A stretch of DNA of 64,000 nucleotides from Lacibacter luteus (lineage in GTDB: Bacteria; Bacteroidota; Bacteroidia; Chitinophagales; Chitinophagaceae), in the NCBI RefSeq assembly GCF_004118265.1, contig NZ_SDHW01000005.1, forward strand, positions 248,001 to 312,000. Reading direction: 5' to 3'. Made by a program: the position numbers and the translations under genes. A model generated the notes under the pieces. The model worked only from the letters and a program-made list of their open reading frames with translations, was not told the DNA's origin and searched no databases. The stretch's first letter is position 1. Every line of letters starts with the position of its first letter. Below are positions 24,701 to 33,385 of the stretch, in pieces.

Positions 24701-26159
24701 TACAACAGCAACTACGCATACCTATACCAACTGGGGAAATTATGCTGTTCGTTTTGTAACAGAAACAGATAAAGGTTGCCGCAACGATACGTTGTTGAAA
24801 AATATAATGATCAATCCTTTACCAAACCCCGGGTATGTATTGCCCGAAGTTTGTTTGAATGATGCATTGGCCTTGTTCCTCGATACATCATCTATTGCAG
24901 ATAACAGTGCAGCGCAGTTTACTTACTTATGGAGGTTTAATACAAGCTCACCTGCAATTGTTCCGGGTCCGATACCTGCAAGCAGCACCTTAAAAAATCC
25001 AGCTGTTAAGTTTAATAAAGCGGATAATTATCTACTGTCGTTAACGGTTACAAGTAAAGATGGATGTAAAGATTCGGTTGTTGCTATTCCGTTTACAGTT
25101 AACGGATCGGTACCAAATGCCGACTTCACAATTTTAACTACCAACGGACAGTGCAGCAACCAGGATATTCAAATAAAAGATAACTCAACAGTAGATTTTG
25201 GCTCGGTAACAAAAGTGGAGATCTATTGGGATAATACAAACGCACCTGCTGTTGTTGAAACAGATGATACGCCAACACCAGGTAAAATCTATAACCATCG
25301 TTATCCCGATTTCCAAACCCCTTTAAGTAAAACATACCAGATAAGGTACAGAACGTATTCGGGTATTCTTTGTGTTGATGAGCAAGTGAAAACAATAACC
25401 ATTAATGCAAGTCCGCTTACACAGTTCACCGCATTAAGTGCAGTTTGTGTAAACGACAACTCATTCCAGGTAACACAGGCAAGTGAGCTGGGTGGTTTGC
25501 AGGGAACAGGTGTTTATTCGGGCAAAGGAATTAATGCTGCCGGGTTATTTACTCCTTCAAATGCAGGGGTAGGCGTGCATACATTACGTTACACGTTTAC
25601 TGCTGCAAACGGATGCGTACATTATAGCGAGCAAACAATTGAAATATGGCCGAAGCCTGCTGTTAATGCAGGTGCAGATATAACAGTGCTGGAAGATGGC
25701 ATCCGCAAGATCACCGATGTAACAGCAACGGGAACAGGGCTACAGTTTTTATGGTCACCTGCAACTTATTTAGATAAGGATACCATACTGTTGCCAACCA
25801 TCATTGGACCGAAAGATGATATTACTTACATCTTAACTGTAACCAATAATTTCGGGTGTACTGCTACCGACGATCTGTTTGTGAAAGTGTTGAAATCACC
25901 CCATCCGCCAAATACATTTACGCCAAACGGAGATGGCATTAACGATTTCTGGGAAATCAAATTCATTAACGATTACCCCGGTTCTGTTATTGAAGTGTAT
26001 AATACAGCCGGAACAATGGTTTATCGTTCGGTTGGTTACAGTACGCCATGGGATGGTAAATGGAAAGGGCAGCCATTGCCTGCAGGTACTTATTATTATG
26101 TAATTGATCCGAAAAACGGCCGCAAACGTATAAGCGGTTATGTAACCATTTTACGATAA
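21789..26159 (+). CDS. giant PKD-repeat surface protein with T9SS type B sorting domain
   Basis: A 1456-residue exported protein. After the signal peptide (MRIFFCLIFTVLFGTQLLHAQ) comes an IgGFc-binding-like domain (FSNRGKDFWIAYPSH, about 22-420), then a series of PKD-type Ig-like domains recognised by WDFGDGTTG, WNFGDAAS, WRFSDGTSS and WDFGDGNTA with following GTYTV/GTYTA strands, and at the C-terminus the gliding-motility-associated domain (FTPNGDGINDFWEIK to KRISGYVTILR), a type B signal for the type IX secretion system. It is expected on the cell surface or released, with adhesive or ligand-binding roles. The next gene encodes a PorP/SprF-like protein, the usual partner of such substrates. 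The ATG follows a 130-bp gap. Confidence 0.93.
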   Translation: MRIFFCLIFTVLFGTQLLHAQDFSNRGKDFWIAYPSHIDGTNSVMGLYITSDQNASGTIKVGATSISFTVTANTITRKFLGPNAAGDAPNTGVHLTAQDGIEVGKGIRVTSDKPVVVYAHIIRSARSGATLVLPVSVLSKEYILPSYRNVGTSASFGELAVVATDTNTVVEITPAVTSRSGSRAAGVPYTITLANPGDVYQVQFQQNADISGTIVRSIAANGIKCKKIAVFSATTWSAFDCTTPVASGGDNLFQQPFPTTSWGKNFLTAPFFNNASNRDIIRVFVRDPSTVVQKTEAGVTTTLTGLVNGSYYEYTTGNPTAISADKPASVVMYIRSQTCQSPAVNTDPEMVIINPVEQTINDITVFSAHQNFVPTGQSQVSNHYLNIIIKTAAAPSFRISGVAPTAAFTPIPGTAYSYLREDVTARSATNPVHSLKADSAFIAIAYGFGNVESYGYNAGTNVKDLFQFIDTKNSLGTAPFPAACINSPFNFSITFPYQPDSIRWDFGTLFPAVSYTSPIPDTSYMISGRMVYRFRITQTYAIPTAGTYTVKVYARNPLGDGCSSDQEIEFDLQVFNPPTTDFTYNSTGCTDSAVVFTSNTNSGGRPIIKHYWDFGDGTTGSVANPSKTYLNPGTYTVKYVALTDIGCISDTVTKTITLTKIPVAKFGILDSLCVGKVLTFRDSSSLSGGFGSITNWNWNTGVGNPINNTSSADITPTYAATGTYTASLQLRTNTGCYSPVYQKSITIRPKPTVDFTLSHGCLPNPVINFNSTSTIADGTQAGFKYLWNFGDAASGALNTATVQSPSHGYPSVGPFNVQLKVTSMYGCIDSVTKVADKIYPQPKADFTAPAEVCWQTAITFTDASNGFTHPVTKWEWRFSDGTSSTQKNPVKNFTNPGTYTATLWVFTDQNCVSDTVIKTVVINPWPTANFTTSAVLCEKNVLTFTNTSVANAGNITRAFWDFGDGNTANVNTTATTHTYTNWGNYAVRFVTETDKGCRNDTLLKNIMINPLPNPGYVLPEVCLNDALALFLDTSSIADNSAAQFTYLWRFNTSSPAIVPGPIPASSTLKNPAVKFNKADNYLLSLTVTSKDGCKDSVVAIPFTVNGSVPNADFTILTTNGQCSNQDIQIKDNSTVDFGSVTKVEIYWDNTNAPAVVETDDTPTPGKIYNHRYPDFQTPLSKTYQIRYRTYSGILCVDEQVKTITINASPLTQFTALSAVCVNDNSFQVTQASELGGLQGTGVYSGKGINAAGLFTPSNAGVGVHTLRYTFTAANGCVHYSEQTIEIWPKPAVNAGADITVLEDGIRKITDVTATGTGLQFLWSPATYLDKDTILLPTIIGPKDDITYILTVTNNFGCTATDDLFVKVLKSPHPPNTFTPNGDGINDFWEIKFINDYPGSVIEVYNTAGTMVYRSVGYSTPWDGKWKGQPLPAGTYYYVIDPKNGRKRISGYVTILR

Positions 26160-26172
26160 GCAGAAGAAGCAT

Positions 26173-27192
26173 ATGAAACGAGTTGTTTTGTTCAGTTGGT
26201 TTTGTTGTTTGCTGATGGGAGCATGGGCACAGCAACGACCGCATTATACCCAATACATCATCAATCCCTATATTTTGAATCCGGCATTAACCGGTATAGA
26301 AAATTATACAGATGTTAAGTTGAGTTATCGGAGCCAATGGGTTGGCTTTCCCGGTGCGCCGCAAACAATTTATGCAACAATGCATACGCCAATTGGTAAA
26401 GAAGACTACCGCAACAGTCCAACTTCGTTTGAAGTGCCAGGCGAAAACCCAAGAGGCAAACAGTATTGGGAAGATTATACCGCAGCAGCAGCGCATCATG
26501 GAGTAGGCGCAACACTCATCAATTATAAAACAGGTTATATCAACCGCTACTTTGCTACGGTTTCGTATGCTTATCATTTAGGATTATCACCAAAGCTGAA
26601 TTTGTCAGCAGGTTTTGCCGGAGGTATTTCAGGTACTACTGTTGATGCATCGAAGATTGAATTGGCAAACCCTGTTGATCCGGCAATTGGTGGTGTTACA
26701 CAGGAGTTCAGAAAAATAAAACCCGAACTGAGTGCAGGTGTTTGGTTATATAGTGATGATTTCTTTGCAGGCGTATCAGCACAGCAAATCATTCCGCAAA
26801 AGATCAATCTGGTGTCAAATGATCTTTACAGATCAACATTAGTGCCGCACATTTTTGCAACAACAGGTTATCGGTTTGCAGCAGGCGATGATGTAAATGT
26901 GTTGCCTTCGGTTATGCTGCGTTATATACCAAGCATGCCGTTGTTTGTTGATGTTAATGTAAAAGCACAATACCACGACAGGTTTTGGTTAGGCGGTAAC
27001 TACCGTATTAAAGAAGGCTTTGCTGCAATGGCAGGGTTTAATATTTCAAATACATTAAACGTAAGCTACTCGTACGATGTAAATAATTCGAAATACCTGT
27101 TACAGTATATGCAAAGAGGTACACACGAAATTGTAATTGGGTTTTTATTGGGGAATAAGTATGGCGATCTTTGTCCACGCCGTGTGTGGTAA
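26173..27192 (+). CDS. PorP/SprF family type IX secretion membrane protein
   Basis: A 339-residue outer-membrane protein. The signal peptide (MKRVVLFSWFCCLLMGAWAQ) is followed by the family signature PHYTQYIINPYILNPALTGIENYTDVKLSYRSQW, then beta-barrel strands ending NKYGDLCPRRVW. PorP/SprF proteins anchor or help secrete type B T9SS substrates, and each is often paired with its own large surface protein. Here it starts 13 bp after the PKD protein, so the pair is almost surely an operon. The stop is 1 bp from the convergent M56 gene. Confidence 0.93.
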   Translation: MKRVVLFSWFCCLLMGAWAQQRPHYTQYIINPYILNPALTGIENYTDVKLSYRSQWVGFPGAPQTIYATMHTPIGKEDYRNSPTSFEVPGENPRGKQYWEDYTAAAAHHGVGATLINYKTGYINRYFATVSYAYHLGLSPKLNLSAGFAGGISGTTVDASKIELANPVDPAIGGVTQEFRKIKPELSAGVWLYSDDFFAGVSAQQIIPQKINLVSNDLYRSTLVPHIFATTGYRFAAGDDVNVLPSVMLRYIPSMPLFVDVNVKAQYHDRFWLGGNYRIKEGFAAMAGFNISNTLNVSYSYDVNNSKYLLQYMQRGTHEIVIGFLLGNKYGDLCPRRVW

Positions 27193-27193
27193 T

Positions 27194-29191
27194 TTACAAA
27201 CGGATCACTTCCAGTTTTTTTATAACCACACGTTTCGGTTGTTGCACCCGAACCTGCTGGCCGGGTTGTGGCAGCGAATCTACAGGGCATGTGCAGGGTG
27301 GTGGTCCCTGTATAAACATTACATCGTTTTCAACCACAATTTCAAAATGCTGTTGCGCACGCTTTACTTCATCCATTAATGCTTTCTGATTGTAAAGTAA
27401 TGCTAATGCACCGGAACGGTTTGTTGAAAAGCGATGTTTTTCCTCTGCCAGGGTAGTGCTGTCAACATCTTTCTTCAGTCTGCGCATCACATTTACTTTG
27501 GCTTTCATCCGTTCTTTCTTAACAGCATCAGATCCTTGTTGAATAGTACGCTGAAGGTTGTAACCTTCTTCCATTGGAAAACGTTGAAAGAATTCGCCGG
27601 GAACAAACTGATGAAAAGTAAACTCTTCAGGCCATTGGATATTTATTTTATTGAGTAGTGAATCTGTATTCCATGTTTTTGAGTAGCCCAGGTAATGGCC
27701 TGGTGTAACACGTGCAGGCTGCATGTTTTTTCTGCGTGGAGCTTCACGTGTGCGATCTGCATTTTCAAGGTATACATTCATTTCTCTTTCCTGTTGGGCA
27801 TACTGTAAAGAGTCGTGCTTGTAACGGAAAAGAAATACATCATTGCGCTCCGGATTTTCCGGTTTTTGAACACGTTGCTGTGTGCCTGGTTTTACAATAC
27901 GTTCGAACCATTCAACAGGCATATCGTTAATAATCACTTTATCAAATTTCAATTCTTCATTTTCCACTTCATCCCACAAAACAATTTTTTCCATTTTTGT
28001 TTTAGGATGAAGTTGCAGACGGTACTTCCGTTCTTCATCATGCAATACCACTTCATCTTTTGTTTTTTTTTCTACCACTTCGGTAGTAAGATAATAAGTG
28101 GTGTTTGCTGTTTGCTTTGATGGAGCAGAAGAAGCTGTTCTGCGTTCGCTCAACTGCACTACAGGTTTATGTTCTTTCAACATCCAGCCGGTTAACGCAA
28201 ATACAACAGTGAACAATACAAGCGCCAATAAGCGTGAACTGATTTTGTTTTTTTCTGCAGGTAGATTAAGAATACGCTTAATGCGGTCTTTGAGGTGATG
28301 TTTATTATCGCCCAAGGCCATTGCCAGTTGCGGATTTTGAATCCTTGCTTTCTCCACATTCAATAATGCTTCGGCATACACCGCAGCGTTTTGTTGATAG
28401 TTCATTACATAATCATCGCAACTGTTTTCCCGTTCTCTGCGTGCAATACCAATTAACAGTAATGCAAACGGGTTAAAAAATAACATCGTTTCCGAAACAG
28501 ACAAGAGCATGTTCCAGAAATAATCGTTGCGTTTAATATGCGCAAGTTCGTGTAAGAGTACTGCTTCGAGTTGTGCTGCAGTTAAATGTGTTACAGCTGT
28601 TGCCGGCAGCAGTACAATTGGTTTTAAAAAGCCGATTGTTGCAGGTATATCAATTTGTTTACTGAAGTAGAGTTGCACATTGCGTTGCAGGCCCATTGTT
28701 TCAACCAGGTAACTGAAAAATTCTTTTACTTCATCTTCTACCTTCGTTAAACCTTTATTGCGGAGGGCATTGGCTGCCTGCACCTGTATAATCAGTTTGG
28801 CAGCAAACCATAGGAGTACAAATAAGTAGGCTGCAGAAAGATAGGGCAGAACAAACTGTATTTTATAATCGAGCCAGTTAAAGAACAGTTCCCAACGGTT
28901 ATCGTTGGCGAAACTGTTAAGCAAACTGTTATGCTTACCTGCATCGGTAATTACAAGCGAAGTTTTTTGCAGTAGTTGATTACCCCAAAGGTTGCCGATG
29001 GTATAAAGGAACCATGCAAAACCCGTAAACGATAAAACGGTACTGAAAAAGTTTTTTACAGTTGATTGTTTTATCCTGAACAGAAAAACGACAACATGAT
29101 AAAGCAGGTATAACAAACCAATTTGCCAGATGCTGTTGGCAATTGCTTTACCCAAAGCCTGTAAAAATGCAGATTGAAACAGTTGCTGCAT
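27194..29191 (-). CDS. BlaR1/M56 family membrane metallopeptidase
   Basis: A 665-residue protein with four likely membrane segments (about 25-38, 50-66, 115-135 and 310-335), the zinc-peptidase motif HELAH at 214-218 in the loop, and the downstream ENSCDDYV site. In BlaR1/MecR1 this domain cleaves the BlaI repressor after signalling. Here the C-terminal 330 residues are not a penicillin-binding domain: they are charged and low in pattern (KTKMEKIVLWDEVENEELKF, VPGEFFQRFPMEEGYN), so the signal sensed is unlikely to be a beta-lactam. Its gene starts 4 bp after the BlaI-like repressor stop, forming an operon. Confidence 0.88.
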   Translation of the reverse strand: MQQLFQSAFLQALGKAIANSIWQIGLLYLLYHVVVFLFRIKQSTVKNFFSTVLSFTGFAWFLYTIGNLWGNQLLQKTSLVITDAGKHNSLLNSFANDNRWELFFNWLDYKIQFVLPYLSAAYLFVLLWFAAKLIIQVQAANALRNKGLTKVEDEVKEFFSYLVETMGLQRNVQLYFSKQIDIPATIGFLKPIVLLPATAVTHLTAAQLEAVLLHELAHIKRNDYFWNMLLSVSETMLFFNPFALLLIGIARRERENSCDDYVMNYQQNAAVYAEALLNVEKARIQNPQLAMALGDNKHHLKDRIKRILNLPAEKNKISSRLLALVLFTVVFALTGWMLKEHKPVVQLSERRTASSAPSKQTANTTYYLTTEVVEKKTKDEVVLHDEERKYRLQLHPKTKMEKIVLWDEVENEELKFDKVIINDMPVEWFERIVKPGTQQRVQKPENPERNDVFLFRYKHDSLQYAQQEREMNVYLENADRTREAPRRKNMQPARVTPGHYLGYSKTWNTDSLLNKINIQWPEEFTFHQFVPGEFFQRFPMEEGYNLQRTIQQGSDAVKKERMKAKVNVMRRLKKDVDSTTLAEEKHRFSTNRSGALALLYNQKALMDEVKRAQQHFEIVVENDVMFIQGPPPCTCPVDSLPQPGQQVRVQQPKRVVIKKLEVIRL

Positions 29192-29195
29192 GTGG

Positions 29196-29576
29196 TTACT
29201 GCTGTTTCAGGTTATCAATTAGTTTTTGAATTTCATCCAGCTCTTCTTTGGAGGCCTTGTGGTTGCCCAATGCCTGCATTACAAGCTGTGATGATGAACC
29301 CTGGAAAAGGGTGTCTATCATCTTACCTACAAATTGTTTCTGTGTTTTTTCACGGGAAAGAAGGGGAGCATACTTATGCGTTTTGCTGCTTTCATCACGT
29401 TTCACCATTCCTTTTTCGTGCATGATCTGCATCAATTTCAGGGTTGTGGTGTAACCTGCATCTTTCGTTTTACTCAGTTCTTCATGCACATCCCGAACGG
29501 TAGCCTCGCCACGTTCCCACAATACCCGAAGAATTTCTAATTCACTTTCTGTAGGTTTTAATTGCTTTAAACTCAT
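29196..29576 (-). CDS. BlaI/MecI/CopY family transcriptional repressor
   Basis: A 126-residue protein from the ATG at 29576 (MSLKQLKPTESELEILRVLWERG). Its winged helix contains VRDVHEELSKTKDAGYTTTLKLMQIMHEKGMVKR, the family's recognition-helix region with TTTLKLMQ, and the C-terminal helices (FVGKMIDTLFQGSSSQLVMQAL) that dimerise. The family represses its own operon until cleaved by the M56 partner encoded next to it. Two perfect TACGA-N6-TCGTA sites lie in its promoter. A longer reading frame to 29633 would extend through the operators and is rejected. Confidence 0.92.
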   Translation of the reverse strand: MSLKQLKPTESELEILRVLWERGEATVRDVHEELSKTKDAGYTTTLKLMQIMHEKGMVKRDESSKTHKYAPLLSREKTQKQFVGKMIDTLFQGSSSQLVMQALGNHKASKEELDEIQKLIDNLKQQ

Positions 29577-29580
29577 TGTA

Positions 29581-29596
29581 TACGACTTGTTTCGTA
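29581..29596 (-). promoter_or_regulatory. BlaI-type operator 1 (TACGA-N6-TCGTA)
   Basis: A 16-bp perfect dyad TACGA-CTTGTT-TCGTA lying between the -7 box and the repressor's ATG, close to the expected transcription start. Confidence 0.75.
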
Positions 29597-29597
29597 T

Positions 29598-29627
29598 CAA
29601 AAATACGAGTTCGTTCGTAAAAACCAA
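29598..29627 (-). promoter_or_regulatory. promoter of the BlaI/M56 operon
   Basis: On the minus strand TTG (29627-29625), 19 bp, then TATTTTTG (29605-29598), a match to the Bacteroidota -33/-7 arrangement. The -7 box is bracketed by the two operator dyads. Confidence 0.65.
29604..29619 (-). promoter_or_regulatory. BlaI-type operator 2 (TACGA-N6-TCGTA)
   Basis: A second 16-bp dyad, TACGA-GTTCGT-TCGTA, in the spacer between the -33 and -7 elements. The centre-to-centre distance to operator 1 is 23 bp, about two helical turns, so dimers could bind the same DNA face. Confidence 0.75.
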
Positions 29628-29684
29628 GACCATCCGTCATTCAAAAACGTGGCTTAACAAAATTTTGAATAATAAAGCAACAAA

Positions 29685-29708
29685 AAAGCCGCTCAATTGA
29701 GCGGCTTT
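29685..29708 (-). terminator. terminator of the DUF4382 gene
   Basis: A perfect 24-bp palindrome with a 10-11-bp stem (AAAGCCGCTC...GAGCGGCTTT), followed on the minus strand by a T-run. It may also work for transcripts from the other side. Confidence 0.88.
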
Positions 29709-29727
29709 GTATGTGGTATCATAGTTT

Positions 29728-30528
29728 TTATTTCTTTTCCAGTTTCACTGAATCAACAATTGTAATTTGTCCTAACGTTACAGGTACAGTACGTGTTGCT
29801 GTTTTGTGAATGGTATCCCCGGGAACATAAGAGAAGGTATAGCTGCCGGCAGGAATATCTTTGATGAGGTAGTTACCGTTACCAACTGTTGTAAAAGTTG
29901 AAGCAATGGTATCGGGCCCTTTAATAGCATAGATAGCTGTAATAATTGAATCCGGTGCAACTACGCCCTTAACACTACCGCCAGATGGCAGGAATGAAAG
30001 AATGCGAAGTACAGGTTTCAGCAAATACTGACCACTATTACCTGCTTTAACAATTGATTTACCTGCATCAAAATCAAGTATTAAACGATACAATACGCCA
30101 CCGGTAACATCCTGTTGAATCTGAACTTTTAAACCAGACTGTTGTGCACTTGGTGTAGTAAGATTGATCTTTTGACCATCTTTTGTAATAATGTAGTTGT
30201 TATCGCCCAGTAAAAGACGGAGCTGTGAAATACGACCTGCAGGAATTTCTGCATCTGCAAGAATGGTATCTTTTCCGTTTGTAAGATCGAGTAAATTATA
30301 AATACCCGGGTAAGCATTCGTTAATGTTATTTCGGCACTATCACCCATTTTAATGGCAATACCTTTTACATCAACCCAAACTTCTTTCACATTCGGATCG
30401 GGGGCGTCCGTTAAACGTACCTGTAAACGAGGCTTATCTCCGCTTTTGTTTTTCTGACAACTAACTGCCAGCATTGTTGCTGCCATAATTACAACTCCCG
30501 AAAGAATTGTACTGAATTTCAGTTTCAT
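29728..30528 (-). CDS. DUF4382 lipoprotein
   Basis: A 266-residue protein from the ATG at 30528 (MKLKFSTILSG), with a lipoprotein signal ending AVSC. The DUF4382 domain is recognised by RLTDAPDPNVKEVWVDVKGIAIKMGD and LRLLLGDNNYI. The C-terminal 90 residues form a carboxypeptidase-like regulatory (Ig-like) domain: GSVKGVVAPDSIITAIYAIKG and IPAGSYTFSYVPGD. Probably anchored to the outer membrane or periplasmic face; function unknown. An upstream in-frame start at 30654 adds an unlikely hydrophobic leader and is rejected. Confidence 0.88.
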   Translation of the reverse strand: MKLKFSTILSGVVIMAATMLAVSCQKNKSGDKPRLQVRLTDAPDPNVKEVWVDVKGIAIKMGDSAEITLTNAYPGIYNLLDLTNGKDTILADAEIPAGRISQLRLLLGDNNYIITKDGQKINLTTPSAQQSGLKVQIQQDVTGGVLYRLILDFDAGKSIVKAGNSGQYLLKPVLRILSFLPSGGSVKGVVAPDSIITAIYAIKGPDTIASTFTTVGNGNYLIKDIPAGSYTFSYVPGDTIHKTATRTVPVTLGQITIVDSVKLEKK

Positions 30529-30644
30529 AAAGTGATTTGTTTTAGATGAGTAATCCAATTCGTAGTTCAGATATTTCAAACATCGTTCCAAAATTAAAAA
30601 CAACGTTGTTAGAACATAAAAAAACAGCTGTTTTAACTCATAAA

Positions 30645-30674
30645 AAATCCCCACGTTTTTTTGCGTGGGGATTT
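30645..30674 (-). terminator. terminator of the pyrophosphatase gene
   Basis: AAATCCCCACG pairs with CGTGGGGATTT (11 bp, 8-nt loop) with a T-run on the minus strand, 27 bp after the hppA stop. Confidence 0.85.
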
Positions 30675-30700
30675 ATCGATAAAATTCGTTTGTTGAAGGA

Positions 30701-33091
30701 TTAATTTACCTGAATATTCAACTCGGTTTTTCCGTTGAGCAATGAACGGTATTTTTCCAGCACATCTTTTGGTTGTACTGTACCGTTGATAGTCAACTCA
30801 TCATTTTTCAGTTCAATAGAAAATGCTTTTTCATCAACCAGGCCATCGGCAACAATTGCAGCAACAAACGGATTTTCAAATTTTACACCTGTTTCTGCAG
30901 TTGTTTTTTGTTCCATCTTCACTTCAATTTTCTGCTCATGTTTAGCATGACCACCTGTGCCATACATCTGCGCAAGGGTAGGAGCAATTACCAATGAAAC
31001 AATCGACATCAGTTTAATCAAAATATTCATCGATGGACCTGAAGTATCTTTAAACGGATCACCAACTGTATCGCCTGTAACAGACGCTTTGTGTGGTTCA
31101 GATTTTTTATAGAATACTTCGCCGTTAATTTCAACACCTTTTTCAAATGATTTCTTTGCATTATCCCATGCACCACCGGCATTGTTCTGGAACATACCCA
31201 TCAACACACCGCTAACAGTGGCCCCTGCAAGGAAACCACCCAACGCTTCAGGCCCCATTGCAAAACCAATAATCAAAGGAGCAGCAATGGTAATGGCACC
31301 AGGCAACAACATTTTCTTGATCGATGCATCGGTAGAAATTGCAACGCATTTATCATATTCCGGTTTGCCTGTACCTTCCATGATACCGGGAATGGTACGG
31401 AACTGGCGACGAACTTCTTCCACCATGCTCATTGCTGCTTCACCTACCGCACGGATAGCTAAAGAAGAGAAGATGAATGGAATCATTGCACCTACAAACA
31501 AACAAGCCAATACATCGGCTTTGTAAATATCAATACCGCTGATACCTGCTACACCAACAAACGCAGCAAACAATGCCAACGCAGTTAAAGCAGCAGAAGC
31601 AATAGCAAAACCTTTACCTGTAGCAGCAGTGGTGTTACCAACGGCATCCAGTACGTCTGTCTTTTCACGCACATCTTTTGGTAACTCACTCATCTCTGCA
31701 ATACCACCTGCGTTATCAGCAATCGGTCCAAATGCATCGATGGCTAACTGCATCGCAGTAGTCGCCATCATACCTGCAGCTGCTATAGCCACCCCATATA
31801 AACCTGCGCATAAGAACGAACCATAGATACCTGCCGCTAATACAAGAATAGGGAGGAAGGTAGATTCCATACCAATTGCCAAACCACCAATAACGTTGGT
31901 AGCATGACCGGTAGAAGACTGGCGGATGATGCTCAACACCGGACGCTTACCCATTGCTGTGTAATATTCGGTGATGATGCTCATTAAAGCACCTACTACC
32001 AAACCAACAGCAATAGCTCCAAGCACACCCCATTTGGTTATGATGTATTCTTCAGTTGTGCCAGGACGGAAAGTCATGGTTTCGGGGAGGATATACATTA
32101 CAAGACCAATTGAAGCAATGGCAGTGAGGACGATCGATCCCCAATTCCCCATATTCAATGCCTTTTGAACCACATCTGTATTGATGCCAGCAGAGTCGCT
32201 GACTTTTACAAACCAGGTTCCTATAATTGAAAATAAGATACCAACACCAGCAATGATCATTGGCAATAAGATTGGAGACATACCGCCAAACTCATCAATT
32301 GAAGTCGTTTGTTGTCCCAATACCATTGTAGCCAATACGGTTGCAACATAAGAACCGAACAGATCGGCACCCATACCGGCAACGTCACCTACGTTATCGC
32401 CCACGTTATCAGCAATGGTTGCAGGATTACGTGGATCATCTTCGGGAATACCTGCTTCTACTTTACCTACTAAGTCGGCGCCAACGTCGGCCGCTTTTGT
32501 ATAAATACCGCCACCCACACGTGCAAACAATGCAATTGATTCTGCACCGAGTGAGAAGCCTGTTAATACTTCAATTGTTTTGAGCATTTCTGCACCATTC
32601 ACATCTGCACCGGCAGGAACGAAGATGGCTTTGAGAATAATAAACAGAGCACCTAAACCAAGCACCGCCAAACCGGCAACACCCAAACCCATTACAGCAC
32701 CACCTGTAAACGAAACATTCAATGCTTTGCTGAGGCTTGTACGGGCTGCCTGTGCTGTACGTACGTTACTTTTTGTAGCAATGCGCATACCAATATAGCC
32801 GGCAGTTGCGCTGAACACTGCACCAAATACAAAGGCAATGGCAATGCTCCAGTGGCTGTTGGGGTTAGCCATGGCCATAACACCTAATAAAATAGCTACG
32901 ATTACAACAAAGTAGCCCAGTATTTTCCATTCGGCTTTTAAGAAAGCCATAGCACCGGTTGCAATGTAATCGCTGATTTCTTTCATGCGGTCGTTACCGG
33001 CATCCTGTTTAGATACCCAGTTGAACTTTACAAAAGTGTATGCCAGGCCAATTACAGCCATAAACGGAACGAGATAAATCAAATTCTCCAT
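30701..33091 (-). CDS. hppA: membrane-bound ion-translocating pyrophosphatase
   Basis: A 796-residue integral membrane enzyme (about 16 helices) that uses pyrophosphate hydrolysis to pump H+ or Na+ across the membrane. The PPi-binding signature runs through [38 protein letters not shown], and DNAGGIAEM and [12 protein letters not shown] complete the site. [10 protein letters not shown] carries Ala where K+-independent enzymes have Lys, indicating a K+-dependent type, a group that includes Na+ pumps; which ion this one pumps is not decided. The C-terminus has an unusual soluble extension of about 80 residues ([15 protein letters not shown] to [11 protein letters not shown]). The ATG at 33091 begins the first helix; an upstream in-frame codon at 33133 is not needed. 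Confidence 0.95.
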   Translation of the reverse strand: MENLIYLVPFMAVIGLAYTFVKFNWVSKQDAGNDRMKEISDYIATGAMAFLKAEWKILGYFVVIVAILLGVMAMANPNSHWSIAIAFVFGAVFSATAGYIGMRIATKSNVRTAQAARTSLSKALNVSFTGGAVMGLGVAGLAVLGLGALFIILKAIFVPAGADVNGAEMLKTIEVLTGFSLGAESIALFARVGGGIYTKAADVGADLVGKVEAGIPEDDPRNPATIADNVGDNVGDVAGMGADLFGSYVATVLATMVLGQQTTSIDEFGGMSPILLPMIIAGVGILFSIIGTWFVKVSDSAGINTDVVQKALNMGNWGSIVLTAIASIGLVMYILPETMTFRPGTTEEYIITKWGVLGAIAVGLVVGALMSIITEYYTAMGKRPVLSIIRQSSTGHATNVIGGLAIGMESTFLPILVLAAGIYGSFLCAGLYGVAIAAAGMMATTAMQLAIDAFGPIADNAGGIAEMSELPKDVREKTDVLDAVGNTTAATGKGFAIASAALTALALFAAFVGVAGISGIDIYKADVLACLFVGAMIPFIFSSLAIRAVGEAAMSMVEEVRRQFRTIPGIMEGTGKPEYDKCVAISTDASIKKMLLPGAITIAAPLIIGFAMGPEALGGFLAGATVSGVLMGMFQNNAGGAWDNAKKSFEKGVEINGEVFYKKSEPHKASVTGDTVGDPFKDTSGPSMNILIKLMSIVSLVIAPTLAQMYGTGGHAKHEQKIEVKMEQKTTAETGVKFENPFVAAIVADGLVDEKAFSIELKNDELTINGTVQPKDVLEKYRSLLNGKTELNIQVN

Positions 33092-33159
33092 AAACAATAG
33101 TACGTGTTGTTGTTTTTTAATGATCTCCGGCAACGATGCCGAAAATAGATCAAGGGCGG

Positions 33160-33167
33160 CAAAGATA
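33160..33167 (-). promoter_or_regulatory. putative -7 box of hppA
   Basis: TATCTTTG on the minus strand, an exact TAnnTTTG match, giving a leader of about 60 nt. The -33 element is not evident. Confidence 0.45.
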
Positions 33168-33228
33168 GGGGAATGAGGCTAAAAATGAGGGGGCTGTGGA
33201 GGTATGGGGAAAACGGGGGAAAAGGAGT

Positions 33229-33258
33229 GGTGTCAGAACGTCGAAGACGTCAGGCACC
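33229..33258. repeat. REP-like palindrome
   Basis: GGTGTCAGAACGTC and GACGTCAGGCACC form a 12-13-bp imperfect stem around GAA. It is a single short element of REP-like shape in the hppA upstream gap. Confidence 0.55.
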
Positions 33259-33329
33259 TGTTGACGTAACTCTACAAAAAAACACCTTATTAAACTTTTC
33301 CCACGCAAAGTCCGCATACCATTAAAGCA

Positions 33330-33359
33330 AAACGCCTGCATTGTGTAAAACAGGCGTTT
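33330..33359 (-). terminator. hairpin after the sugar isomerase-like gene
   Basis: AAACGCCTG pairs with CAGGCGTTT (9 bp) around a 12-nt loop, 26 bp beyond the stop of the next minus-strand gene. The T-run is weak. Confidence 0.6.
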
Positions 33360-33385
33360 GTTGCAATGAGTGACATAGCTGTGGT

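Noticed and set aside
27194-29576. beta-lactam resistance operon
   Set aside because: The repressor/protease architecture is present, but the M56 protein lacks a penicillin-binding domain and no beta-lactamase or PBP2a gene is near.
31182-31526. 114-codon plus-strand frame inside hppA
   Set aside because: It is a shadow of the pyrophosphatase coding sequence.
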